A model generated the notes under the pieces. It had not been told where the DNA came from and did no database searches. It saw only the letters and a program-made list of their open reading frames with translations. Below, one piece after another: positions 18,551-25,928 of a DNA stretch of 64,000 nt. The stretch is from assembly GCA_913057435.1 (NCBI GenBank), contig CAJXNY010000014.1:38794-102793 (forward strand), given 5' to 3'. The DNA is from an uncultured Oceanospirillaceae bacterium (GTDB lineage: Bacteria > Pseudomonadota > Gammaproteobacteria > Pseudomonadales > Balneatricaceae). The stretch's first letter is position 1; every line of letters starts with the position of its first letter. Position numbers and translations under genes: made by a program.

Positions 18551-19963
18551 ATGAGTGAATTTTTATATATCAAGCTTGAACAAATGTTCAGTGAAGAAAT
18601 TGAAGCGGGCCGCTGGGCGGCTGGTGAGCGGTTGCCGTCGGTCCGTGAGCTATGCCGTGAGCGAGACCTTTCCAAAGCCACCGTATTGCATGCGTACAGT
18701 CGGCTGGAGGCGCGAGGGCTGATCGAGGCCCGGCCTAAGGCGGGCTACTTTGTCCGTCGCCAGGAATCTACGCCTGCTATGCCTTCAACCGGAGACCCTG
18801 ATACGGTGCCTGCGCTGGTGACGGTGCCAGCGCTAATCCGGGACATCATGCGTAAAGGAGCGGCGTTTGATCTGCTGCCGAATGCTGATCGGCGGGCAGA
18901 TGTGCCCGCCGGGATTGTTGAGTTGAATCGATCTGTGGCGCGCGCGCTACGTCACCAGCGAGGGTTACAGCATCAATATTATGATGAACCACTGGGGGTG
19001 CAGCCGTTACGTGATCAGCTGATGCGCCGTTATCAGCGTCGTGGCTGTCTGTTCAGTACCGAGCAGATCAGTATTACGGCGGGCTGTCAGCATGCGTTGT
19101 TTCTGTCGTTGATGGCGACCTGTCAGGCGGGGGATGTGGTCGCAGTTGAGTCACCCGGCTTTTATGGGGTGATTCAGCTGGCTGAATCGCTGGGGCTGAA
19201 AATTCTTGAGATTCCGGCCAGTACCGATACCGGTATGGACATGGATGCGCTGGCCAGCGCGCTTATCGAATGGCCAGTCAAAGCGGTACTGGTCACGCCA
19301 GCCTTTTCTACCCCGACGGGGAGCCTTATGCCCCAGGCGGCGCGGGCACGCTTACTGGCACTGGCAGATCAGTATGATCTGGTGATCATCGAAGATGATA
19401 TTTACGCTGAGCTGTCTTTTACCGGTTCTGTCTCGCCGCTTAAGGCGCTGGATCACAATGATCGGGTGATTCTTTGTGGTTCGGTATCCAAGTCGCTGTC
19501 CCGTGATTTGCGGCTGGGCTGGGTTGTGGCTGGGCGCTGGCAGGAGCGGATTGACCAGCTCAAACTGATTAATATGCTGGCCGGGAATCGGTTTATTGAG
19601 CAAGGTGTGGCTGATTTTATCTGTGATGGTGGCTATGACCGTCATTTGCGACGTCAGCGGCTGCAGTTGCAGAGTCAACGTGACCAGCTGGTGGAGATGT
19701 TGCAGCAGGAATGGGCGCTGCCTGTGCGGTTCAGTCAGCCGGAAGGGGGCTTATGTCTCTGGCTGGAACTGCCTGACACAGTAGATACCCTGGCCTGTTA
19801 TCCGCAGGCTCAGGCGGCAGGGATGGTGATTACCCCTGGGGGGCTGTTCACATCCCAGGCGCGTTATAAAAACTGCCTGCGACTCAGCTTTGCCCACCCC
19901 TGGCACAGTACTCGCCGGGAGGCTTTGCTCTCTTTGGGTCAGCTGTTGATGGCAACGGGCTGA
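18551..19963 (+). CDS. MocR-family transcriptional regulator (GntR HTH fused to class I aminotransferase)
   Basis: The 470-residue protein has an N-terminal GntR winged helix (residues about 5-75: GERLPSVRELCRERDLSKATV, LEARGLIEARPKAGYFV). An aminotransferase-fold domain follows with the PLP lysine in CGSVSKSLSRDLRLGWVV, the ITAGCQHALFLSL segment and VTPAFSTPTGSL. MocR proteins bind PLP-linked ligands and usually control a neighbouring gene. The divergent neighbour is ccoG, whose regulation by a MocR protein would be unusual; the target could be its own promoter. The ribosome site at ATG 18551 is weak. The effector is unknown. Confidence 0.9.
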   Translation: MSEFLYIKLEQMFSEEIEAGRWAAGERLPSVRELCRERDLSKATVLHAYSRLEARGLIEARPKAGYFVRRQESTPAMPSTGDPDTVPALVTVPALIRDIMRKGAAFDLLPNADRRADVPAGIVELNRSVARALRHQRGLQHQYYDEPLGVQPLRDQLMRRYQRRGCLFSTEQISITAGCQHALFLSLMATCQAGDVVAVESPGFYGVIQLAESLGLKILEIPASTDTGMDMDALASALIEWPVKAVLVTPAFSTPTGSLMPQAARARLLALADQYDLVIIEDDIYAELSFTGSVSPLKALDHNDRVILCGSVSKSLSRDLRLGWVVAGRWQERIDQLKLINMLAGNRFIEQGVADFICDGGYDRHLRRQRLQLQSQRDQLVEMLQQEWALPVRFSQPEGGLCLWLELPDTVDTLACYPQAQAAGMVITPGGLFTSQARYKNCLRLSFAHPWHSTRREALLSLGQLLMATG

Positions 19964-20050
19964 TCTGCCCTTAGTGTTTCATTTATAGGCATTTCATTTG
20001 CGACCGGGCCCGTTTTTCTGGCCCGGTTGCATTCGTCTCGGCTTTATATT

Positions 20051-20073
20051 GAAATGTTATATTATATCATTTA
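20051..20073. promoter_or_regulatory. Zur operator upstream of the zinc-uptake-like operon
   Basis: The arms GAAATGTTATA and TATATCATTTA surround one central base. Nine of eleven positions are symmetric, and the left arm matches the gammaproteobacterial Zur box seen at znu promoters. It lies about 45 bases upstream of the first gene's start, where Zur-Zn would block transcription. This predicts derepression under zinc starvation. Confidence 0.82.
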
Positions 20074-20119
20074 TCGTGCCCGCATCTTTTGATAACTTGA
20101 TGATGTGGAGAATAAAGGG

Positions 20120-20731
20120 ATGGCGATCAGATCGGTTTCAGCACTGGCAGCCCTGCTGGTGGCACAGGGTACTGCAGTGAATGCAGTCGCTGAAGAATTT
20201 GAACAGCATGGTGCCCATGAGCATGGTCATGCTGAGTTGATGGTTGCTCAATCCGGGAAATCTCTGACAGTGGCGCTGGAGTCACCGGCGATGAACCTGG
20301 TAGGGTTTGAGCATAAAGCCCGCACACCTGAACACAAAGCTGCTGTCCAGACGATGTTAACGCAACTCCGGCAAGGGTATGCGATGGTTGCGCTGGATAA
20401 GGATGCGCTTTGTTTGCTGGATACCGTCGACATCCGTCAGGGCTTACTGGCGGGTGATAAGGGTCATGATGAACATAAAGATCATGACGATGATGAGCAC
20501 AAAGATCATGACGGGCATGAACATGATGAGCATGAGTCAGCAGGGGAAACGCATTCTGATATTGATGTGACCTGGCAGTTCACTTGTATGCAGCCAGCGC
20601 AGCTCAAAGCCGTTAAGCTTGGACTCTTCAAAGCCTTCCCGCTATTAGACGAGCTTGACGTACAATGGACTAGCCCTGCAGGCCAGGGGGCGACGGAATT
20701 AAGCCCACAACAGACCGAGTTCAAATTCTGA
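20120..20731 (+). CDS. ZrgA-like DUF2796 periplasmic zinc-binding protein
   Basis: A 203-residue exported protein. The signal peptide is MAIRSVSALAALLVAQGTAVNAVAEE with probable cleavage near residue 25. The mature N-terminus is His-rich (EQHGAHEHGHAELMVA), the usual DUF2796 motif. A central low-complexity loop at about residues 117-143 repeats DEHKDHD-type units that can hold many zinc ions, and a conserved C-terminal segment (WQFTCMQPAQLKAVKLGLF) follows. In Vibrio cholerae the homologous ZrgA belongs to a Zur-controlled zinc-uptake system distinct from ZnuABC. The order here (DUF2796, ATPase, permease, DUF3299) and the Zur box agree with that. GTG 20105 is also in frame, but ATG 20120 directly precedes the signal peptide. 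Confidence 0.9.
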   Translation: MAIRSVSALAALLVAQGTAVNAVAEEFEQHGAHEHGHAELMVAQSGKSLTVALESPAMNLVGFEHKARTPEHKAAVQTMLTQLRQGYAMVALDKDALCLLDTVDIRQGLLAGDKGHDEHKDHDDDEHKDHDGHEHDEHESAGETHSDIDVTWQFTCMQPAQLKAVKLGLFKAFPLLDELDVQWTSPAGQGATELSPQQTEFKF

Positions 20732-20732
20732 G

Positions 20733-21449
20733 ATGACCGCACAACTCGCTGACAGTGCGATTGCACTGACCGACGTTAAATTTGGCTGGCCAGACCAGCC
20801 TGCTTTATTGTCCATTGATCAGTTTCGCCTGTTACCGGGAGAGCGGTTGTTTCTGTATGGCGCTTCCGGTAGTGGCAAAACTACCTTGCTTAATCTGCTG
20901 GCCGGAGTGCTGGTGCCTGACAAAGGCAATATTGAGCTGTTGGGGCGTCCCTTCAGCCAGTGCACTTCACAGCAGCGGGATCAGGTTCGGGCCGACCACC
21001 TCGGTTTTATCTTTCAGGTGTTTAACCTGCTGCCGTATCTTTCTCTGCTTGATAATGTCCTGTTGCCCTGCCGCTTTTCTGTCCGTCGGGCCAGCAGGGC
21101 CCGTCAGCGGTTTGGTTCTGAGGAGGCTGCTGCCCGTTATCTGCTGTCAACCCTGGGGTTGTCAGATCCGGCGCTGTTCAAACGGCCGGTGATTGAGCTG
21201 TCGGTCGGCCAGCAGCAGCGCGTGGCGGCGGCGCGGGCGTTGATTGGTGAGCCCGAACTGATTATTGCGGATGAACCAACATCGGCCCTGGACAGCGATA
21301 TGCGTGAGACCTTTATCGAATTACTGGACAGCCAGGTCACCCACAGTGGTAGCGCTTTGCTGTTTGTCAGCCATGATCTGAGCCTGGCCACAGGGTTCTC
21401 CCGTAGCCTCTCCCTGGCTGAGCTGAACTCTGCGAGTACAGTTGTATGA
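20733..21449 (+). CDS. ABC transporter ATP-binding protein, MacB/LolD type, zinc-linked operon
   Basis: The 238-residue ATPase has Walker A GASGSGKTTLLN, Q-loop FIFQVFNLLPYLSLLDN, signature ELSVGQQQRVAAARAL (VGQQQ instead of SGGQQ), Walker B LIIADEPTSALD and switch His in LLFVSHD. It begins two bases after the previous stop and overlaps the permease by four bases (ATGA), so the operon is translationally coupled. It belongs to the group that pairs with FtsX-like permeases, which often drive mechanical work across the envelope rather than substrate channelling. Zinc linkage is from operon context and the Zur site. Confidence 0.92.
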   Translation: MTAQLADSAIALTDVKFGWPDQPALLSIDQFRLLPGERLFLYGASGSGKTTLLNLLAGVLVPDKGNIELLGRPFSQCTSQQRDQVRADHLGFIFQVFNLLPYLSLLDNVLLPCRFSVRRASRARQRFGSEEAAARYLLSTLGLSDPALFKRPVIELSVGQQQRVAAARALIGEPELIIADEPTSALDSDMRETFIELLDSQVTHSGSALLFVSHDLSLATGFSRSLSLAELNSASTVV

Positions 21450-22702
21450 TGTTATTGAATCTGGCCTGGCGTAGCCTGTTAAACCGAAAAGTGACGGTGC
21501 TGCTGACGCTGTTTTCCCTTAGCCTCAGTGTGTTGTTGTTGCTCAGTGTGGAAAAGGTCCGGCTGGAAGCACGTAGCAGTTTTGCTAACACTTTATCCGG
21601 GACCGACCTGGTGGTGGGGGCTCGTACCGGTCAGATCCAGCTGCTGCTGTACTCAGTGTTCCGAATGGGCAATGCCACTAATAATATCAGCTGGAAAAGC
21701 TACCAGAAGATCGCCAGTCACCGCCAGGTCGCCTGGACCGTGCCCATTTCACTGGGCGACTCCCACCGTGGCCGGTCGGTAATCGGCACCACAGCCGATT
21801 ACTTTCGTTACTACCAGTATGGTAAGAAACAGCCGCTGAGCTTCGCTCAGGGGCAGCCCTTTGCTGATCTGCATGATGTAGTGCTAGGGGCACGGGTTGC
21901 GGCTGAACTGGGCTACAAACTTGGGGATCAGGTAGTGGTGGCCCATGGCATGGGTAATACCAGTTTTGCGCAGCATGAAAATCAGCCCTTTACCGTGAAC
22001 GGCATTCTGGCCCCCACCGGCACGCCGGTAGATCAGAGCCTGCATATCAGTTTACAGGCCATTGAAGCAATTCATGTGGGCTGGCAGTCCGGGGTGAAAA
22101 TACCCGGTGCCGACGAGCAAAAATTACTGGCCGAGGCTGATCTGACGCCAGCGCAGATTACCGCGTTTCTGGTCGGACTGAAGTCGAAAATGGCGACGTT
22201 TAAACTACAGCGGGCGATTAACAATTACCGCGGTGAGCCGTTGCTGGCGATTCTTCCCGGCGTGGCGCTGCAGGAGTTATGGCAGATGATCGGCGTGGCT
22301 GAGCAGGCGTTGCTGGCGATATCTGTGATGGTGGTATTGACCGGTCTGACAGGGATGCTGACGGTGTTGCTCAGCAGTCTGAATGAGCGTCGTCGCGAGC
22401 TGGCAATCCTGCGTTCAGTCGGTGCCAGGCCCTGGCACATTATGATGCTGATCCTGCTGGAGAGTAGCCTGTTAACGTTTACTGCCTGTTTACTGGGTAC
22501 CCTGACGATGTATGCTGTGCTGGCTGTGGCGGCACCGCTGATTCAGGCTGAGCTGGGGCTGAAAATTACGCTGGGTCTGTTGACCGGCTGGCAGTGGCGG
22601 TTACTGGGGATGGTGATGCTGGCGGGCATACTGGCCGGGCTGATTCCTGGCTGGCGTGCCTGGCGTAACAGTTTGGCCGATGGCTTGAGTGTACGATTAT
22701 AG
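21446..22702 (+). CDS. FtsX-like ABC permease, zinc-linked operon
   Basis: The 418-residue protein has MacB/FtsX topology: an N-terminal membrane helix (about 16-36), a large periplasmic domain (about 40-280, with TDLVVGARTGQIQLLLYSVFRMGN and VVLGARVAAELGYKLGDQVVV), then three C-terminal helices (about 290-400) with the FtsX signature ERRRELAILRSVGARPWHIM. It partners the preceding ATPase. In Zrg-type systems the complex is proposed to help zinc acquisition, perhaps by acting on an outer-membrane component; no TonB receptor lies next to it here. Confidence 0.9.
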   Translation: MMLLNLAWRSLLNRKVTVLLTLFSLSLSVLLLLSVEKVRLEARSSFANTLSGTDLVVGARTGQIQLLLYSVFRMGNATNNISWKSYQKIASHRQVAWTVPISLGDSHRGRSVIGTTADYFRYYQYGKKQPLSFAQGQPFADLHDVVLGARVAAELGYKLGDQVVVAHGMGNTSFAQHENQPFTVNGILAPTGTPVDQSLHISLQAIEAIHVGWQSGVKIPGADEQKLLAEADLTPAQITAFLVGLKSKMATFKLQRAINNYRGEPLLAILPGVALQELWQMIGVAEQALLAISVMVVLTGLTGMLTVLLSSLNERRRELAILRSVGARPWHIMMLILLESSLLTFTACLLGTLTMYAVLAVAAPLIQAELGLKITLGLLTGWQWRLLGMVMLAGILAGLIPGWRAWRNSLADGLSVRL

Positions 22703-22740
22703 AAGTGGGTTTTACGTAAGATGATTGAGGTACAGAATTG

Positions 22741-23307
22741 ATGAGACGCTATGGGATATCTCTGTTAGCTGTGCTGTGGCTGGGGGTGACGCCGCTTCAG
22801 GCAGCAGAGCCCGTGGCGGCCGTAAAAGAGGTCGTTAATGGCCAGTCCGTCGACGAGCTTGAATGGGATAACCTGATGCCCGCCGGGTTTAACCTGGATT
22901 CAGTGTTTGCCCAGAGTGAAGCGTTAGGCTCACTGGATGATATGGATCCAAAAGCAGAGCAGGCGCTGGGGGAGATGATGAGTGCCCTGCAGTCCGCGCC
23001 GGTGGTCACGGCACTGGATGGCAAGATGATCAAGCTGCCAGGCTTTGTGGTGCCGCTGGAAGGTGACGGTGAAACGGTGTCCAGTTTCTTTCTGGTGCCG
23101 TATTTTGGTGCCTGTATCCATGTGCCACCACCGCCCTCTAATCAGATTGTCTACGTGAACTACGAGCCCGGGGTGAAAGTCAGCAATTTGTATGATGCGA
23201 TCTGGGTGACAGGAAAGCTGACAATCAGTACCAAAACCCATGAGCTAGGGACTGCCGGGTATGCGCTGGAAGCTTTTGTCATTGAGCCTTATGTCGTAGA
23301 AGAGTGA
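22741..23307 (+). CDS. DUF3299 periplasmic protein, last gene of the zinc-linked operon
   Basis: The 188-residue protein has a signal peptide (cleavage near AEP, residues about 20-22). Its DUF3299 core runs through VTALDGKMIKLPGFVVPLEG, SFFLVPYFGACIHVPPPPSNQIVYV and WVTGKLTIST. The conserved GACIHVPPPPxNQ segment with Cys and His could bind metal; this is inference. TTG 22738 is directly upstream in frame; ATG 22741 with GAGGT nine bases earlier is preferred. Homologues accompany DUF2796 proteins and FtsX-like transporters in Zur-regulated clusters. Confidence 0.88.
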   Translation: MRRYGISLLAVLWLGVTPLQAAEPVAAVKEVVNGQSVDELEWDNLMPAGFNLDSVFAQSEALGSLDDMDPKAEQALGEMMSALQSAPVVTALDGKMIKLPGFVVPLEGDGETVSSFFLVPYFGACIHVPPPPSNQIVYVNYEPGVKVSNLYDAIWVTGKLTISTKTHELGTAGYALEAFVIEPYVVEE

Positions 23308-23476
23308 TATAAACTGTATCAGCGCTGTAACAGTTGAGTTTATAAGGCTGTTAATCAGAGTTAACAGTCTGACTTTATTGGATTTTTTGTCCGCTATTTT
23401 GGGTATTTTAAGAGGCTTTGTTGTCTATACTTTGGCCACAGCAGTTCGCTATATCCAGCTGATAGAGGCTATTCCC

Positions 23477-23710
23477 ATGAAGTTAATCAAACTTGCTGCG
23501 CCATTGATGGCGTTCGCCTTAGTCACCGGTTGCGCCAGTACGTCTGAGCTCAATGAGGTGCGTTCACTCGCCCAGCAGGCTATGGATGCCGCCGATCAGG
23601 CGTCTCAGGATGCTAATTCCGCGATGAATGGCGCGAATAACGCCCAGGCCTGTTGCCAGAGTAATAAGGCCCGGATCAATCGTGCATTTGAGGATTCAAT
23701 GCGCAAGTGA
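23477..23710 (+). CDS. Small murein-type outer-membrane lipoprotein (Lpp/OprI-like)
   Basis: The 77-residue protein has signal peptide MKLIKLAAPLMAFALVTG and a lipobox ending in LVTGC, so Cys19 becomes the lipidated N-terminus. The mature part is one alanine-rich heptad coiled coil (QQAMDAADQASQDANSAMNG), and the C-terminus ends SMRK, matching the OprI/Lpp end whose terminal lysine is joined to peptidoglycan. A Cys-Cys pair in the second half is unusual and could disulphide-link neighbours in the trimer. The longer open frame from 23378 lacks a signal peptide and is rejected. An L,D-transpeptidase gene lies immediately downstream, convergently. Confidence 0.88.
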   Translation: MKLIKLAAPLMAFALVTGCASTSELNEVRSLAQQAMDAADQASQDANSAMNGANNAQACCQSNKARINRAFEDSMRK

Positions 23711-23831
23711 ACGCCCGCTTCCGTGGGGCAGGCAGGGGGCGATCTGGAATGGGTCGTACTCCTGTGAACGGCCCCGTCCGCTGATTACCTCCGGCCTGTT
23801 TATTACCCACCGTCTGTTTATTACATAGTGG
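23711..23831. other. Spacer with duplicated CTGTTTATTAC
   Basis: Between the convergent lipoprotein and transpeptidase genes. It holds two direct copies of CTGTTTATTAC (near 23800 and 23815). No clear hairpin terminator is seen although both genes end here. Confidence 0.35.
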
Positions 23832-24884
23832 CTATCGCCTGGGTACCAGCCAGCCCTCTGAATAATCCTCGATTGCCTGTTCTGTTGATGTGTCTTCCTC
23901 TGCTTCTTTTATCTCGAGTCCGGCTGCCTTGTGCTCTGCAACGACGCCACGGTTCTCAGTGGCGGAAGGTTTGCGAATACCGACCTGGGCGGGCACACCA
24001 TTGGCGCTTTGTATGGCCCGGGTAACGGCCTGCCAGTCAATCTCTGCCTGTTCGGCAAAATCGCTGATCTGACTGATCAGGCGGTTGCCTTTGCTGTTGT
24101 TTGCTTGCAGCGTGTTGCGCGGGTAGGCGGGCTTGTGTACTTCCAGCAGCAGCTGGTTATTACGCCAGCCTAGCTTGGCCGGGTTATCCATGATCGTGAC
24201 AGCGGTGCCAGCAGAGATCTGGCTGAACAGCTGTTCGATGTCTTCCGGGTACAGCCGGATGCAACCATGACTGACCCGCATGCCTACCCCGGCAGGGCGG
24301 TTGGTGCCATGAAGCAGGTAGCCTGGCAGTGCCAGCCGCACAGCATAGTCGCCGAGGGGGTTATCAGGGCCGGGTGGGAAATTGATCGGTAACTCAATGC
24401 CCCTGGCCGCCGCCTCGTTGCGGATAGATTTGGGTGGCGTCCAGCTGGGCTGTGCAATTTTACTGTGCACACGGGTCCGCCCGACCGGGGTTTGCCAGCC
24501 TTCACGGCCAATGCCAATTGGAAAGCTCCAGACCTCATCGGGTAGCTTTGGCGGGTAGTAATACAGTCGCATCTCGGCCAGGTTGATCTGCAGTCCCTGG
24601 CGCTTGTTGCTGGGTAATACGAACAGTGTGGGTAGCACAACGGGAGTGCCGGTGGTTGGCAGCCAGCGGTCGGTGGTCTGGTTTGCCTGCACGATTGCCT
24701 GGTAGCCCAGGTTGTGAGTGCGGGCCAGTCGCACCAGGGTATCTCCCTTGTTGGCGGGGATCAGTTGCAGCTCACCGATCACTGAGTCGTCGCCATTGAG
24801 GATAAAGCGGGCGGCTGTCACGGGGGCCGCGAATGTCAGGCTAAGCAGCAAGCTTAGCGGCAGTCTATAAGCAGATTTGTGCAT
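23832..24884 (-). CDS. L,D-transpeptidase of the ErfK/YbiS/YcfS type
   Basis: A 350-residue exported enzyme with a signal peptide to about residue 24. A LysM-like segment follows (NKGDTLVRLARTHNLGYQAIVQAN), then the YkuD catalytic domain (about 95-235), with HGTN and SHGCIRLYPEDI containing the catalytic Cys. A conserved C-terminal segment and a charged tail complete it. Enzymes of this type either attach Braun-type lipoprotein to meso-diaminopimelate or make 3-3 crosslinks. The LysM-plus-YkuD layout and the neighbouring Lpp-like gene favour lipoprotein attachment; this is inference. Confidence 0.93.
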   Translation of the reverse strand: MHKSAYRLPLSLLLSLTFAAPVTAARFILNGDDSVIGELQLIPANKGDTLVRLARTHNLGYQAIVQANQTTDRWLPTTGTPVVLPTLFVLPSNKRQGLQINLAEMRLYYYPPKLPDEVWSFPIGIGREGWQTPVGRTRVHSKIAQPSWTPPKSIRNEAAARGIELPINFPPGPDNPLGDYAVRLALPGYLLHGTNRPAGVGMRVSHGCIRLYPEDIEQLFSQISAGTAVTIMDNPAKLGWRNNQLLLEVHKPAYPRNTLQANNSKGNRLISQISDFAEQAEIDWQAVTRAIQSANGVPAQVGIRKPSATENRGVVAEHKAAGLEIKEAEEDTSTEQAIEDYSEGWLVPRR

Positions 24885-24965
24885 AGCTAAAGCATAGGCT
24901 CAGTTAGAAGATTTACGCAGGGTTAGCAGGTACAATCGCCGTTTTTCTGCCGTGGAGCTGGGTCA

Positions 24966-25901
24966 GTGGAGCAATTTATCAGCGTTATTCTGGAATCGGG
25001 CCGTACGGCTGTTGATATGGCGCTGTATCTGCTGATGCCGATTATGGTGGTGATGCTGGCTATTATGAAGTTGCTGGATGCGCGCGGCATTCTGGCCTGG
25101 GTGGCAAATCGTCTCAGTCCATTGCTGAAAGTATTCGGTCTGCCTGGGCTCGGTGTCTTTGCCATTATCAAACTGCTGTTTGTCAGTTTCGCGGCACCGG
25201 TTGCCACCTTTGCAGTGATGGACAGTAAAGGTACGGCCCAGCGTCAGATTGCCGCGACCCTGGCGATGGTGCTGACCATGTCTCAGGCCAATGTGGTGTT
25301 TCCGATGGTTGCCGTTGGCCTGAACCTGCCAGTGATTATGGCCACCTCGCTGATGGGTGGTCTGGTTGCCGCCGCATTTACCTACTACGTTCTGGCACGG
25401 GAGCCGAGCTGGCAGCAGGCGGTGGACGATACCGATGAGATCGAAGCCCGGCATGAAACCCGCTCTGCCATGCAGATTCTGTCGGAGGGTGGTCAGGAAG
25501 GGGTGAAAATCGTATTGGCGATGTTGCCGATGCTTATCCTGGCAATTTGTTTTGTTAACGCATTGAAAGCCACGCATGCGATTGACCTGATCAGTACCGT
25601 GCTGGCCCCTGCGCTGGGTCTGATTGGCTTGCCAGAAGCGACGGTGTTGCCACTGGTGACTAAATTCATCGCTGGGGGGACAGCATTTATGGGGGTCACC
25701 CTGGACCTGCTCAATCAGGGGGCGTTAACGGTGCAGGATCTGAACCGGATGGCAGGCTTCGCCACCAACCCGCTGGACCTGGTGGGTGTGGCTGTCCTGG
25801 CGGCTGCCGGGCCACGGGTTGGTGCGGTGGCACGGGTAGCGGTACTGGGGGCCTGTCTGGGAATGCTGGTGCGTGGGGTGATGCACCTGGTCATTTTCTG
25901 A
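24966..25901 (+). CDS. Nucleoside-recognition (Gate) domain membrane protein
   Basis: The 311-residue polytopic protein has about eight hydrophobic helices arranged as two Gate-domain repeats (LYLLMPIMVVMLAIMKLLDARG, and LAMLPMLILAICFVNALKAT). The conserved features FVSFAAPVATFAVMD, MSQANVVFPMVAVGLNLP and KFIAGGTAFMGVTLDLL match the SpmA/SpmB/YjiH-like Gate families. Gate proteins are found in nucleoside, ferrous-iron and other transporters; the substrate of this group is not established. The start is GTG 24966 with GGAG eight bases upstream. An IS element is inserted 17 bases beyond its stop, so any downstream co-transcription has been interrupted. Confidence 0.85.
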   Translation: MEQFISVILESGRTAVDMALYLLMPIMVVMLAIMKLLDARGILAWVANRLSPLLKVFGLPGLGVFAIIKLLFVSFAAPVATFAVMDSKGTAQRQIAATLAMVLTMSQANVVFPMVAVGLNLPVIMATSLMGGLVAAAFTYYVLAREPSWQQAVDDTDEIEARHETRSAMQILSEGGQEGVKIVLAMLPMLILAICFVNALKATHAIDLISTVLAPALGLIGLPEATVLPLVTKFIAGGTAFMGVTLDLLNQGALTVQDLNRMAGFATNPLDLVGVAVLAAAGPRVGAVARVAVLGACLGMLVRGVMHLVIF

Positions 25902-25918
25902 GGGCCTCAGTGTGTGCC

Positions 25919-25928
25919 CGCTGTAGCG
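25919..25928 (+). repeat. Left 10-bp target-site duplication
   Basis: CGCTGTAGCG immediately precedes the left IS end and is repeated exactly at 27224-27233. The target is itself nearly palindromic, which makes the terminal inverted repeats look longer than they are. Confidence 0.85.

Noticed and set aside
24963..25577. 204-codon open frame antisense to the Gate-domain gene
   Set aside because: Rich in His/Gln/Asn in a way typical of reverse reading of a hydrophobic membrane protein; no homology pattern.
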